Virus record (IMG/VR): IMGVR_UViG_3300030906_000047
Span: 1 to 32,463 of that record
Length of the DNA: 32,463 nucleotides
Source of the DNA: a virus
Strand: one strand, 5' to 3'
Each line of letters begins with the position of its first letter. Within the stretch, counting starts at the first letter, position 1. Positions 1-6,653 of this stretch are shown one piece after another. The notes beneath the pieces were generated by a model. That model made no database searches. It was not told where the DNA came from and saw nothing but the letters and a program-made list of their open reading frames with translations. The position numbers were made by a program, and so were the translations under genes.

Positions 1-30
1 GATTAGGATTTGAGGACTGAGGAGCCCCAA

Positions 31-1077
31 ATGCAACAACTCGCCATTGCCGATACGCGCGATCTGAAAATCGTCTCTCGCCTTCCCTATGTCCCCGAGC
101 TTGCCGACGGTTACGGCGTAGACGCGGTTCGCTGGAAAGTCTTGTGCGACACGGTTTTTCCGAACGCCAAGAGCCTCGATTCCGTCGTCATGGCCTTGAC
201 CTATTGCAAGGCGCGCGGCCTCGATATTTTCAAGCGCCCGGTTCATATCGTCCCGATGTGGTCGAGCGCAGCCGGCGCGATGATCGATACGATTTGGCCA
301 GGGATCGCCGAGCTTCGCACTACCGCCATGCGGACGAAGCAATATGCCGGGATTTCCGCCTGTGAATTTGGCCCTCTCGTCACCCAACTGTGGGAAAAGG
401 CAGACGGAAAAGGGGTGACCGTCAAATTCCCAATGTGGGCGCAGATGACGGTTTCTCGCGTTTTGCCGAACGGAACCATTGGGCTATTCGCCGGGCCGAA
501 GGTCTATTGGATCGAAGCGTATGCAACGAGCGGCAAGGACAAGCCTTGGCCGAACGATATGTGGACGCGGCGCCCGCAAGGCCAGATTGAGAAATGCGCC
601 GAGGCCGCCGCGCTTCGCCGCGCCTTCCCCGAGGAGCTTGGCAACGATTATGCCGCCGAGGAAATGGAAGGTCACTCGATCGACGACGGCCGCGCGCCAC
701 GCGCGCCAGCGCCCGCCGTCCCCGAAAGCGCCAAGGCGATTGCGCCCCCCGTCGATCGCCCGGCGCAAGAGGAGGGCGCGGCTAACCTCCCGGTCGCGTC
801 CTCCGACCCTCCCGCACAGCGCAAGCCGCCGAAGCCGCCCAGCGCGCCTGATAATCCCGCGGCGCCCGCGACAGAGATCAAGGTCGACGACTCCCCGCTC
901 GATTTTGACGAGCACAAGGCCAATTTCGAGTTTGACCTCGCCGGGGCCTCGACGATTGACGAAATCGACGATCTCGACGCGACCTATAGGCTCAACATTC
1001 CGCACAAGCTGACGAAGCCTCAATTCATCGAATTGAAGCACATGCATGACATGCGCGCGGCCGAGATTGGAGATTAA
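31..1077 (+). CDS. bet: RecT/Bet-family single-strand annealing protein
   Basis: The first ~215 residues match the phage recombination protein Bet/RecT family, with a conserved core around MALTYCKARGLDIFKRPVHI and a downstream stretch ending in AEAAALRRAFPEE. Such proteins anneal complementary single strands in phage recombination, usually with an exonuclease; none is visible here, so the partner may lie to the left. Residues ~215-290 are a Pro/Ala-rich linker followed by an acidic helical tail, an unusually long C-terminal extension. I chose ATG 31 because GAGGAG at 19-24 sits 6 bases upstream; an in-frame TTG at 10 has no such site. It opens the plus-strand block, whose promoter is outside the window. 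Confidence 0.9.
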   Translation: MQQLAIADTRDLKIVSRLPYVPELADGYGVDAVRWKVLCDTVFPNAKSLDSVVMALTYCKARGLDIFKRPVHIVPMWSSAAGAMIDTIWPGIAELRTTAMRTKQYAGISACEFGPLVTQLWEKADGKGVTVKFPMWAQMTVSRVLPNGTIGLFAGPKVYWIEAYATSGKDKPWPNDMWTRRPQGQIEKCAEAAALRRAFPEELGNDYAAEEMEGHSIDDGRAPRAPAPAVPESAKAIAPPVDRPAQEEGAANLPVASSDPPAQRKPPKPPSAPDNPAAPATEIKVDDSPLDFDEHKANFEFDLAGASTIDEIDDLDATYRLNIPHKLTKPQFIELKHMHDMRAAEIGD

Positions 1078-1082
1078 GAGCC

Positions 1083-1304
1083 ATGCAAACGACCGAGGAA
1101 GAAGCGAAATCGAAATTGTGTGTCCTGGGAAGCGCCGCCCACGCGCGCCAAGGCAACTGTGTGGGGCGCGCCTGCATGGCATGGCGGTGGACGAATTTTG
1201 AGTTGAAGGAAGCCCCGCGGCCGATCTTGTTCGCCATCGATTACGACAGACCGACGCACGGCATGTGCGGCCTTGTCGGGAACCCGACCAAGGGTCCAGT
1301 GTGA
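1083..1304 (+). CDS. Small conserved phage protein with paired Cys motifs
   Basis: 73 residues. The middle carries a GNCVGRACMAWRW motif and the end a GMCGLVG motif, the pattern of a widespread family of small uncharacterised phage proteins whose cysteines could bind metal. Function is unknown. It starts 5 bases after the recombinase gene stops and its TGA overlaps the GTG start of the NinB gene (GTGA), so it is probably translationally coupled to its neighbours. Both motifs and the operon position argue that it is real despite its size. Confidence 0.7.
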   Translation: MQTTEEEAKSKLCVLGSAAHARQGNCVGRACMAWRWTNFELKEAPRPILFAIDYDRPTHGMCGLVGNPTKGPV

Positions 1305-1711
1305 CCAAGGCGTCTCTCGTTCTCGCAACGGACGAAATCAGGCATAAGGCCGCCCATTGGTGCCTTCATCTGCCCCGTCTAACGCGCGTGACGTTCCAAG
1401 AGCCAAAGCGCACGCTTCCTCAGAATAAAAAAATGTGGGCGATGCTCGGCGACATTGCAACAAGCCAGCGCGCCGCGCTCAAGGCCGGCAATGCCAGCGC
1501 CCGTGATTTGCCGCCCGAGGCATGGAAGTGCCTTGTGCTTCATGCCCTTGGGAAAGAGGCCCGCTATGAGCCCTCTCTCGACGGCGAGGAGATCGTGCCG
1601 CTGGGATATTCATCAAGCGAATTAGGGATATCCGAGATGGCCGACATGATCGCTTTCATGGATAGCTGGGGCGCAGAAAACAACGTGACCTTTACGGACC
1701 CTAACCAATGA
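1301..1711 (+). CDS. ninB: NinB-family recombination protein
   Basis: 136 residues. It resembles the NinB/Orf family of lambdoid recombination mediators, which bind single-stranded DNA and help load recombinases: a basic segment EPKRTLPQNKKMWAMLGDIA, then a helical region with PPEAWKCLVLHALG, then a C-terminal ELGISEMADMIAFMDSWGAE helix. I chose GTG 1301 because it overlaps the previous stop (GTGA) and has AAGGG at 1290-1294; an upstream in-frame ATG at 1265 would overlap the previous gene by 40 bases. Its place beside a RecT-type annealer fits a phage recombination module. Its stop overlaps the next start (ATGA). Confidence 0.85.
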   Translation: MTKASLVLATDEIRHKAAHWCLHLPRLTRVTFQEPKRTLPQNKKMWAMLGDIATSQRAALKAGNASARDLPPEAWKCLVLHALGKEARYEPSLDGEEIVPLGYSSSELGISEMADMIAFMDSWGAENNVTFTDPNQ

Positions 1712-2106
1712 CGCGCCGAAATTTCGCCCGCGCTGTGCGCGTCGAGAAAATCCGCGCGCAAACCCGCGAGAGCGTCGTTTATTGCGAGGGCTGCGGCCTC
1801 CCCTGTCGCCGGTTCGAAATTCATCACCGCGATATGGACGCGATGCAAATCGACAAAAGCCGAAAGCTTACTGTCGCCGACGCTCAACTTCTTTGCGCCG
1901 GCGCGGGGTCCTGCCACGAACGCGAGACAGCAAAGCAGCGCCCAATTTTGGCGAAGGCGCTCGCGCGAGAGGCCTCGCATTTGGGCGCGAAGGCTCCTCC
2001 GACGAAGAAAATCGAGAGCGCCGGGTTCAAGAAATCGCCCAAAACTATCGCCCGCGAGGCGCGCGGCCCGCGCCAAAGCCTTCCCCCCAGGAGCCTTTAT
2101 CGATGA
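1708..2106 (+). CDS. HNH-type endonuclease domain protein
   Basis: 132 residues. CxxC at Cys26/Cys29, His39-His40-Arg-Asp, then Cys63 and Cys69-His70 form a zinc-stabilised HNH-like core, followed by a basic tail with AREASHLGAKAP, typical of small phage HNH proteins of the CEGCG...HH...C...CH type. In phages such proteins nick DNA in packaging, recombination or homing; the position after NinB suggests recombination or junction processing, which is inference. The start overlaps the NinB stop (ATGA at 1708). Its own stop overlaps ATG 2103, which opens a 23-codon frame leading into the radical SAM gene. Confidence 0.8.
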   Translation: MTRRNFARAVRVEKIRAQTRESVVYCEGCGLPCRRFEIHHRDMDAMQIDKSRKLTVADAQLLCAGAGSCHERETAKQRPILAKALAREASHLGAKAPPTKKIESAGFKKSPKTIAREARGPRQSLPPRSLYR

Positions 2107-2174
2107 CCCCTCCCGACATCCTCGCCAACGCCATAGCGGCGCTTGAGACTGCGCGAGGTCGACCAGGTGATTGA
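2103..2174 (+). other. 23-codon mini-ORF bridging HNH and radical SAM genes
   Basis: An ATG overlapping the HNH stop (ATGA, 2103-2106) opens a short frame ending at TGA 2172-2174, which overlaps the likely GTG start (2167) of the radical SAM gene. The peptide begins MTPPDILANAIAALETARG. The chained overlaps look like translational coupling. It may be a coupling leader, a tiny gene, or the remnant of a longer protein. Confidence 0.4.
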
Positions 2175-3057
2175 GTTTAATCGTGGCGATTGGGTGAAAG
2201 GCGTTGCGCATTGGCGCGAAGGCGAAACCGCATTTATTTCGGTCGCCTTTACTTGGCGCCTGCCGGAAGCGCGCAGGGTCGCAGAGTATTACCGCGCGAT
2301 CGGCGTCGATCGAGTCGTCGCCGGCGGCCCAGGCGTCTTCACACAAAGAAAATTTCTCGCCGACATTTGCGAAGTCCCGCTGCCCGGCACACCCGAAGCG
2401 CGCATCCCCGATACGATCGCGCGGCATAACCCCATGGCGACGCGGGCGAGCTACGGATGCCCGGTGGGATGCTGGTTTTGCATCGTGCCGAAGATGGACG
2501 GAAAAGCTTTCACTACGCTTGAAGACTTTCCGGTGCGCCCGGTCCTTTGCGACGATAACCTTTCGGCTCTTTCGCCGGAATATCAAGATCATATTGTCGG
2601 CCGCTATCTGGCGGCAGGCGTCCCGTTGCTGGACGCTAATTCAGGTTTTGAGCCCGCCACCTTCGATGACGAAGTGTTCGCGCGCTGGCGGCCGATCTTG
2701 AAAGGCCCGTGGCGCTTTGGTTTCGATGAAGCGACGGAGGGAGACGCCGTAGCTCGGGCTTTCCGCATTCTCAAAGACGTCTCGCCGCGCAAGAAACAAG
2801 TCTACACGATGATCGGGCATGAGCCGTTCGCCGTTTGCATGGACCGCATTCAACGTGTGATCGCAAGCGGCGGCGAGCCCTACGCGCAGCCGTTCATGAA
2901 GCTCAACGCATTGGAGAAGACACCGGCTGTTCGTCACGATTGGACGCCGTTGCTACTGCGCCAAGTCCAACGCTGGACGAACCGCCATCTGTGGCGAAAG
3001 ACGAAGTTCGAGGACTATGATGCATCGGCGAAAACCAATCGAAGGAGAGCAGCGTGA
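2167..3057 (+). CDS. Radical SAM domain protein, phage-encoded
   Basis: Cys98, Cys102 and Cys105 in YGCPVGCWFCIVP form the CX3CX2C signature that holds the 4Fe-4S cluster of radical SAM enzymes, which cleave S-adenosylmethionine to a 5'-deoxyadenosyl radical. The following segments (LLDANSGFEP, WRFGFDEATEG, KKQVYTMIGHEPF) fit successive strands of a partial TIM barrel. The substrate cannot be read from the sequence; radical SAM enzymes in phages have been linked to DNA base modification and nucleotide chemistry. I prefer GTG 2167, with GAGG at 2155-2158 eight bases upstream, over in-frame TTG 2143, which lacks a site. The gene lies in the recombination block and its stop overlaps the next start (GTGA). 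Confidence 0.85.
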   Translation: MIEFNRGDWVKGVAHWREGETAFISVAFTWRLPEARRVAEYYRAIGVDRVVAGGPGVFTQRKFLADICEVPLPGTPEARIPDTIARHNPMATRASYGCPVGCWFCIVPKMDGKAFTTLEDFPVRPVLCDDNLSALSPEYQDHIVGRYLAAGVPLLDANSGFEPATFDDEVFARWRPILKGPWRFGFDEATEGDAVARAFRILKDVSPRKKQVYTMIGHEPFAVCMDRIQRVIASGGEPYAQPFMKLNALEKTPAVRHDWTPLLLRQVQRWTNRHLWRKTKFEDYDASAKTNRRRAA

Positions 3058-3725
3058 CTGATTCGAAAGACATCCGCTCCCTTGCCTCCGCGCCAGCCGA
3101 TCAGAGCGACGCTTTTAGGCACGGCATCGACGGAACTGACACCGACGCATGGCTGAGGCGTCAAGTTCGACGGGAAGGAAAATTGGTCAAGGCATTGAAA
3201 GCCGCGAAGCCGATGCTCCAGAATTTCGCCGGGGATAGTCCAGATAACGAACGCATATACAACTTGGTTTGCGACGCTATCGAATGCGTGCCCGACCAGA
3301 GCGACGCCGGGCGGGATGTGGCGATTGAGGACTTGGCTTCTCGTTTCCATGCCGCGGGTATCGAGCCTTGGGCTATTGATGCGCTCCGCGCCCTCAAATC
3401 CGCCGCCCCGGCTGAAATGGGCCAGTATGAGCCTGACGCAGTCGATCCAATGCTGCTTGAGGCCCATCTGGAATACGGGCGCGAGTCAGCCAAGGCTCAG
3501 TTATCCGCCGCCCCGGCTGAATGCACTTGCCATCCTGACGATAATCCTCCGAGGCCATGTCCACAAAAATATGCGTTGAGCGACTGCCGGTCCGCCGCCG
3601 ATCGCGCCGCCATCCGCGAGGCGCTGAAAGAGGCGTCGCGATTTGCCCTTCGCGCCGCCGGCGATGACGCTAAAGCTATCTGCGATCGGATCACCGCCGC
3701 GCTGGCGTTGCTGGGGGAGGGGTAG
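3054..3725 (+). CDS. Modular hypothetical phage protein with Cys/Pro motif
   Basis: 223 residues. GTG start with AAGGAGAG about 6 bases upstream, overlapping the previous stop. Residues ~157-178 carry CTCHPDDNPPRPCPQKYALSDC, cut here as CTCHPDDNPPRPCPQ then KYALSDC, a Cys/His motif seen in modular phage proteins and possibly a small metal site. The protein looks assembled from pieces: the peptide SAAPAE occurs twice (19-base DNA repeat at 3398-3416 and 3503-3521), and DQSDA occurs twice. Function unknown. The last 229 bases overlap, antisense, the SGNH gene of the converging block. The stop is TAG. Confidence 0.65.
   Translation: MTDSKDIRSLASAPADQSDAFRHGIDGTDTDAWLRRQVRREGKLVKALKAAKPMLQNFAGDSPDNERIYNLVCDAIECVPDQSDAGRDVAIEDLASRFHAAGIEPWAIDALRALKSAAPAEMGQYEPDAVDPMLLEAHLEYGRESAKAQLSAAPAECTCHPDDNPPRPCPQKYALSDCRSAADRAAIREALKEASRFALRAAGDDAKAICDRITAALALLGEG
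3398..3521 (+). repeat. 19-base direct repeat pair inside the modular gene
   Basis: ATCCGCCGCCCCGGCTGAA occurs at 3398-3416 and again at 3503-3521, 105 bases apart and in the same reading frame (SAAPAE in both). It reads as a recombination joint or linker reused between protein modules. Confidence 0.8.
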
Positions 3726-4099
3726 AGCCCCGCGCGCACGCTCGCCGCCAGCGCGGCATACGATCGCGGGTGAACGTGATCGGCGCCAGGCGCGAAGGCG
3801 ACCGCCGAATCGCCACGCTCGGCCGCCACAGCGCGCACCGTGAAGGCCGCGCGGCCGTTGACGGGAGCAATCCAGACGACGCGCCCCGAGATATGCGCGC
3901 GAAGGGCCTCCAAATTCGATTTTAAGGCCCTATTGGCAGGATCGTTGCTCCCGGCGCTGATGACGGCCCATGAAAACGAGCCCCCGGCCAGACGTGCTAT
4001 TCTGCCGGACGGCCAGCCGACATGCGCGCGGACCTCGCATGCCGGGAATTGCTGCGCGAGCCCGACGGCGATCGAATCTCCGATAATGATACAGGTCAT
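3497..4099 (-). CDS. SGNH/GDSL-like hydrolase with antisense-derived tail
   Basis: Residues 5-13 (IIGDSIAVG) give the block I nucleophile Ser9, SAGSND at 48-53 resembles the central Gly/Asn blocks, and DHVHP at 107-111 supplies the catalytic Asp/His. Proteins of this fold are esterases or deacetylases acting on polysaccharides, peptidoglycan or lipids. As the last gene of the lysis end it may trim cell-envelope or capsule esters; this is inference. The hydrolase core ends near residue 125; residues ~126-200 are simply the antisense of the convergent plus-strand gene because no stop occurs sooner. The start overlaps the previous stop (ATGA). Confidence 0.75.
   Translation of the reverse strand: MTCIIIGDSIAVGLAQQFPACEVRAHVGWPSGRIARLAGGSFSWAVISAGSNDPANRALKSNLEALRAHISGRVVWIAPVNGRAAFTVRAVAAERGDSAVAFAPGADHVHPRSYAALAASVRAGLYPSPSNASAAVIRSQIALASSPAARRANRDASFSASRMAARSAADRQSLNAYFCGHGLGGLSSGWQVHSAGAADN
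3696..3757. other. 12-base inverted repeat at the convergence of the two blocks
   Basis: GCCGCGCTGGCG at 3696-3707 is the exact reverse complement of CGCCAGCGCGGC at 3746-3757. Nested inside is GGGG-TAGAG-CCCC (3719-3731), which includes the TAG of the plus-strand gene. There is no T-tract on either side, so this is not a standard intrinsic terminator. It could still slow polymerases or act with Rho where the two transcripts meet. Confidence 0.5.
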
Positions 4100-4317
4100 A
4101 ATCCGCCGCGCCCGTTGAAAACGAATTCCCGCAACACGTTGCCGTCGCCGTCCTCGATTTGGACGCCATCGGCGGCGGGGATTCTTTGCAACCTGATCTC
4201 GTGCAGCCGTCGCTTGGCATATTCGACAGCGTCGTCGGGGTTCTCAGTCGGCGCCGCCTCGCGCGCAATCTCAATGTCGCGTCGGGCGTATTTGAAATAT
4301 CGTATCACAAGCGCCAT
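4096..4317 (-). CDS. Small hypothetical protein
   Basis: 73 residues, starting MALVIRYFKYARRDIEIARE. It has a charged helical middle (DAVEYAKRRLHEIRLQRI) and a C-terminal beta-like segment (VQIEDGDGNVLREFVF). No family recognised. ATG 4317 is preferred because the longer upstream frame is low-complexity and overlaps the neighbour; this start leaves a 7-base gap to the upstream gene. Its TGA overlaps the SGNH start (ATGA), so the two are probably co-translated. Confidence 0.65.
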   Translation of the reverse strand: MALVIRYFKYARRDIEIAREAAPTENPDDAVEYAKRRLHEIRLQRIPAADGVQIEDGDGNVLREFVFNGRGGL

Positions 4318-4324
4318 TGCAGGC

Positions 4325-5188
4325 TCATTTGGACGTAAGGGGCGCCAACGGGGCAATTGGGGCAATTGGCGCGATCGTCGATTGACTGGCCCGCAACTCC
4401 CGAATTTGCGCCTGCAAATCTTTGACGGCGTCGCCCATCGTAAAGTTCGCGCCAAATTCGTGCTGAACCTCGTTAACACGGGCCGAGAGCGCCGTATAGC
4501 GATCGTTGATACTCGTCAATCCGCTGACGATTTGCGAAGTCATCGCCGACATTTGCGTATTGATTTCCGGCCGCTTGATCTGATCGGCCGCGACAATCGC
4601 AATATCGCTTTTTTCCTGGGCGAGGTCGCGCGACGCAAAGTCCTGATATATCTTGGTTACTTCATCAACGCGCTTCTCGAATTCGTGCTGCGCGTCTTTC
4701 GACCATCTTTCGTCTACCGCTTTTTCAAGGGCGGCAAACCGCACCACGTTGCTTTTCTGATCGTCCGCGAGCGTCAAAAGCGGCGTCATGCGCTGATTGA
4801 TCTCGTCTATTTTCTTGTCGAAAATGAAGGCCTGATCTTTGGCGCCCTGCTTCAATTCGGCAACATCGCCTCGAACTGGCGTCAATGCCATCGAGCCGAC
4901 GACGCCGAAAATCGATATGAACGCCACGGCCAAGGCGGCGCCAGAAGAGACAATCGGCGTCCAGCGCGTGCGGCCGGATTCTATCTGCGCGGTTTGCTGG
5001 GCTTTGAAATCTCGCCCCAAATCGGCGATCTGCGTCGAAAGGTCCGACCGAAGCCCGCGAACCTCCGATGACATTTGCGCGCTGAGATCGTCAATTTTTC
5101 GCTCGGCGCCGTAAACTCTCTGTTCGAGAGCGCCATAGTCGTGGCGATCCCGCTGCACCGCTGCTTTCGTTGGGCGCGCCGCAACCAT
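4325..5188 (-). CDS. Membrane-anchored coiled-coil protein of the lysis block
   Basis: 287 residues. An N-terminal charged helical region (~15-72) precedes one hydrophobic segment at ~78-101 (IVSSGAALAVAFISIFGVVG). A long heptad-rich helical region follows to ~265, and the protein ends in a repeated API/APL tail. The topology is a single-pass membrane protein with coiled coil on both sides. Position near the endolysin and a tiny lipoprotein raises an inner-membrane spanin-like role, but classical Rz has its membrane helix at the very N-terminus, so this is weak. ATG 5188 overlaps the previous stop (TGATG); GTG 5191 is an alternative. Confidence 0.7.
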   Translation of the reverse strand: MVAARPTKAAVQRDRHDYGALEQRVYGAERKIDDLSAQMSSEVRGLRSDLSTQIADLGRDFKAQQTAQIESGRTRWTPIVSSGAALAVAFISIFGVVGSMALTPVRGDVAELKQGAKDQAFIFDKKIDEINQRMTPLLTLADDQKSNVVRFAALEKAVDERWSKDAQHEFEKRVDEVTKIYQDFASRDLAQEKSDIAIVAADQIKRPEINTQMSAMTSQIVSGLTSINDRYTALSARVNEVQHEFGANFTMGDAVKDLQAQIRELRASQSTIAPIAPIAPLAPLTSK

Positions 5189-5484
5189 CACATGCCAGCG
5201 GGCATAAGGTGACCCCCGACGCCGTCACGCGAGCCGGCGCCCAAATAGACCGTCTGAGGATGCGAAGCGGTCGCCGGCAACGTGAGTCCGCCCCCCGTTT
5301 CGGTCGCGCCGAAATCCTTAGCGAGCGCAACGAAGGACGCAAAATCAGCCTCCCCTTCCGGGGTCGCGTAATAAGCCGCGCCGCGCTGCGCGTATTTGAT
5401 GACGATGCGGCCGACGGCAAGCTCGGCCTTTTCGGTCGGCGTCGTGGCGATCAGGCTCAAAACGTGCAGGAGTAATTGGAGCAT
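5188..5484 (-). CDS. Hypothetical protein of the lysis block
   Basis: 98 residues. The N-terminus MLQLLLHVLSLIATTP is hydrophobic but short. The rest is a soluble-looking helical domain (TEKAELAVGRIVIKYAQRG, DFASFVALAKDFGATE) with a Gly-rich end. No family recognised. It starts one base after the lipoprotein stop and its own stop overlaps the membrane coiled-coil gene, so it belongs to the same translation-coupled run. Confidence 0.6.
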   Translation of the reverse strand: MLQLLLHVLSLIATTPTEKAELAVGRIVIKYAQRGAAYYATPEGEADFASFVALAKDFGATETGGGLTLPATASHPQTVYLGAGSRDGVGGHLMPAGM

Positions 5485-5485
5485 G

Positions 5486-5581
5486 TCAGTTGAACCCCGC
5501 CGAATTGCTATTGGGCCAATGGGCGCAAGCCGCCATCGCCAGCGCTAAAAGAACAACGATGACGGCTCGCGCGATTTTCAC
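5486..5581 (-). CDS. Tiny lipoprotein, possible outer spanin (Rz1-like)
   Basis: 31 residues. GTG start, a Lys/Arg-bearing N-terminus, a hydrophobic core (AVIVVLLALAMAAC) ending in a lipobox with Cys19, and a 13-residue mature peptide. The sequence directly indicates a lipid-anchored envelope peptide. Small lipoproteins in phage lysis cassettes are often outer-membrane spanins (Rz1), but this mature part is shorter than usual and lacks the typical Pro-rich run, so the role is inferred from position. The start overlaps the previous stop (GTGA at 5578-5581); the stop precedes the next ATG by one base. Confidence 0.65.
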   Translation of the reverse strand: MKIARAVIVVLLALAMAACAHWPNSNSAGFN

Positions 5582-6027
5582 GAGGCGGGAGCGGCGGGGG
5601 CCGCAGCCGCAGGAGCGCCAGCGCCGGTAATGTCGTCAAAAAAGGCGTCCACGATATTGCGAACGCCAGCGCCAGCGGCGGCGCCGTCGACCTCGGCGGA
5701 CGAAGCGCCAGCGGCCGGTGTCTTGCCCTCGACGCCCTCGACGAAGCCCTCAATCGCGTTGAAGACGCTCACGAAAGCAGACGTGACCGGAACGACAGCC
5801 TGCCCGATCGCCACGGCGGCGGCGGCGGGATTGGTCGCCGAAGCAGCGACCGACGCGCCCGCCGCGAGGACGGTCCCGACGCTGGCCGTGGCGTCGCCCA
5901 AGAGCTTCGCAAATTCAGGGCCCGCATTTGTAAAAGCGGTCTCAAAAGCGGTAATGCGCGCGAGGACCGAGGCGGAAATATTGTCGGCGTCGTTCTCGAT
6001 TGTGGCGATAATCGTTGCAGCGGTCAT
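5578..6027 (-). CDS. Ala-rich helical hypothetical protein
   Basis: 149 residues. It begins MTAATIIATIENDADNISAS, continues with Ala/Val-rich moderately hydrophobic helices (about residues 45-100), and ends in an Ala/Pro tail. ATG 6027 has GGAG about 6 bases upstream. No family is recognised; it could associate with the membrane but has no convincing transmembrane segment. It sits between the frameshifted DUF3309 gene and the lipoprotein. Confidence 0.65.
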   Translation of the reverse strand: MTAATIIATIENDADNISASVLARITAFETAFTNAGPEFAKLLGDATASVGTVLAAGASVAASATNPAAAAVAIGQAVVPVTSAFVSVFNAIEGFVEGVEGKTPAAGASSAEVDGAAAGAGVRNIVDAFFDDITGAGAPAAAAPAAPAS

Positions 6028-6084
6028 TTCGTTTCTCCAATGCTCCCGAGAAAGGCGAGCGCCAGGCGGGGGCGACCCCGGCGA

Positions 6085-6248
6085 TTACAAGCGGCCCATA
6101 ACGACCAAAATTACGACGATAATCAGCACGAGGCCGATTCCGCCCCTCCGTAATAGCCGGTTCCATAGAAAGGACCGCCGCCGAAGCCGCTGAAACCGCC
6201 AAGCAAAACGACGACTAGCAGAATGAGGAGGATGGTTCCGAGCGACAT
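6085..6248 (-). pseudogene. DUF3309-like small membrane protein, frameshifted
   Basis: ATG 6248 has AAGGA 6 bases upstream. The first frame encodes MSLGTILLILLVVVLLGG and then a Gly/aromatic turn, but runs to an early TGA at 6123-6125. After the C-run at 6143-6146 (G-run on the coding strand), the -1 frame continues with GGIGLVLIIVVILVVMGRL and TAA at 6085-6087. Joined, the ~54-residue product has the two-helix design, Gly-rich hinge and MGR-like end of DUF3309 proteins. Either one G was lost, the base call is wrong, or a programmed -1 shift occurs. Function of the family is unknown; near the endolysin it could affect the membrane. Confidence 0.65.
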
Positions 6249-6251
6249 GGC

Positions 6252-6653
6252 TTATCCTTTCGGGTCTGCGGCAGGCGAGGGGGGGGCCTGACTTTGGAGC
6301 TTGCCTATTTCGCCCACCACGAACTTTTTGAGCGAATCTGGCGTCGCTCCAACTGCTTCCATCGTATCGGGGAGGACCGATGCAATCCGCGCCGCGGCGG
6401 CGGCGACAGCCGGGCTATTGACGGTCACCGACTGCTTGGCGAGATTATCCTCGGCATTGGCGACCATAACCCCGGCCTCGGTCGCCGCGGCGCCCTTGAG
6501 GCGCGCAATCTGAGAATCGCTGATCTTGATATTCGTCCATTGATTGAGCTTCGCCGCCGCGAGCGTGATGACCGCGCCGACAACCGCCTCGACTAGCACG
6601 TCAATATAGGGCTTGAGGTCGGCGACGAAGGGAGCGGCGGAAATGTCGGTCAT
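6252..6653 (-). CDS. Putative holin or membrane-associated lysis protein
   Basis: 133 residues. One hydrophobic helix at ~16-34 (IDVLVEAVVGAVITLAAA) is followed by an amphipathic helical region (WTNIKISDSQIARLKGAAATEAGVMV) and an Ala-rich tail. This single-helix plus amphipathic-domain layout resembles LLH-type phage holins, and the gene directly follows the endolysin with an ATGA overlap. The assignment is from topology and context, not clear homology. Confidence 0.55.
   Translation of the reverse strand: MTDISAAPFVADLKPYIDVLVEAVVGAVITLAAAKLNQWTNIKISDSQIARLKGAAATEAGVMVANAEDNLAKQSVTVNSPAVAAAAARIASVLPDTMEAVGATPDSLKKFVVGEIGKLQSQAPPSPAADPKG

Noticed and set aside
1564-2592. Open frame of 342 codons on the minus strand
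   Set aside because: Antisense to NinB, HNH and radical SAM genes, all with clear motifs.
4022-5071. Open frame of 349 codons on the plus strand
   Set aside because: Antisense to the membrane coiled-coil gene and neighbours; no start/stop overlaps or ribosome site.
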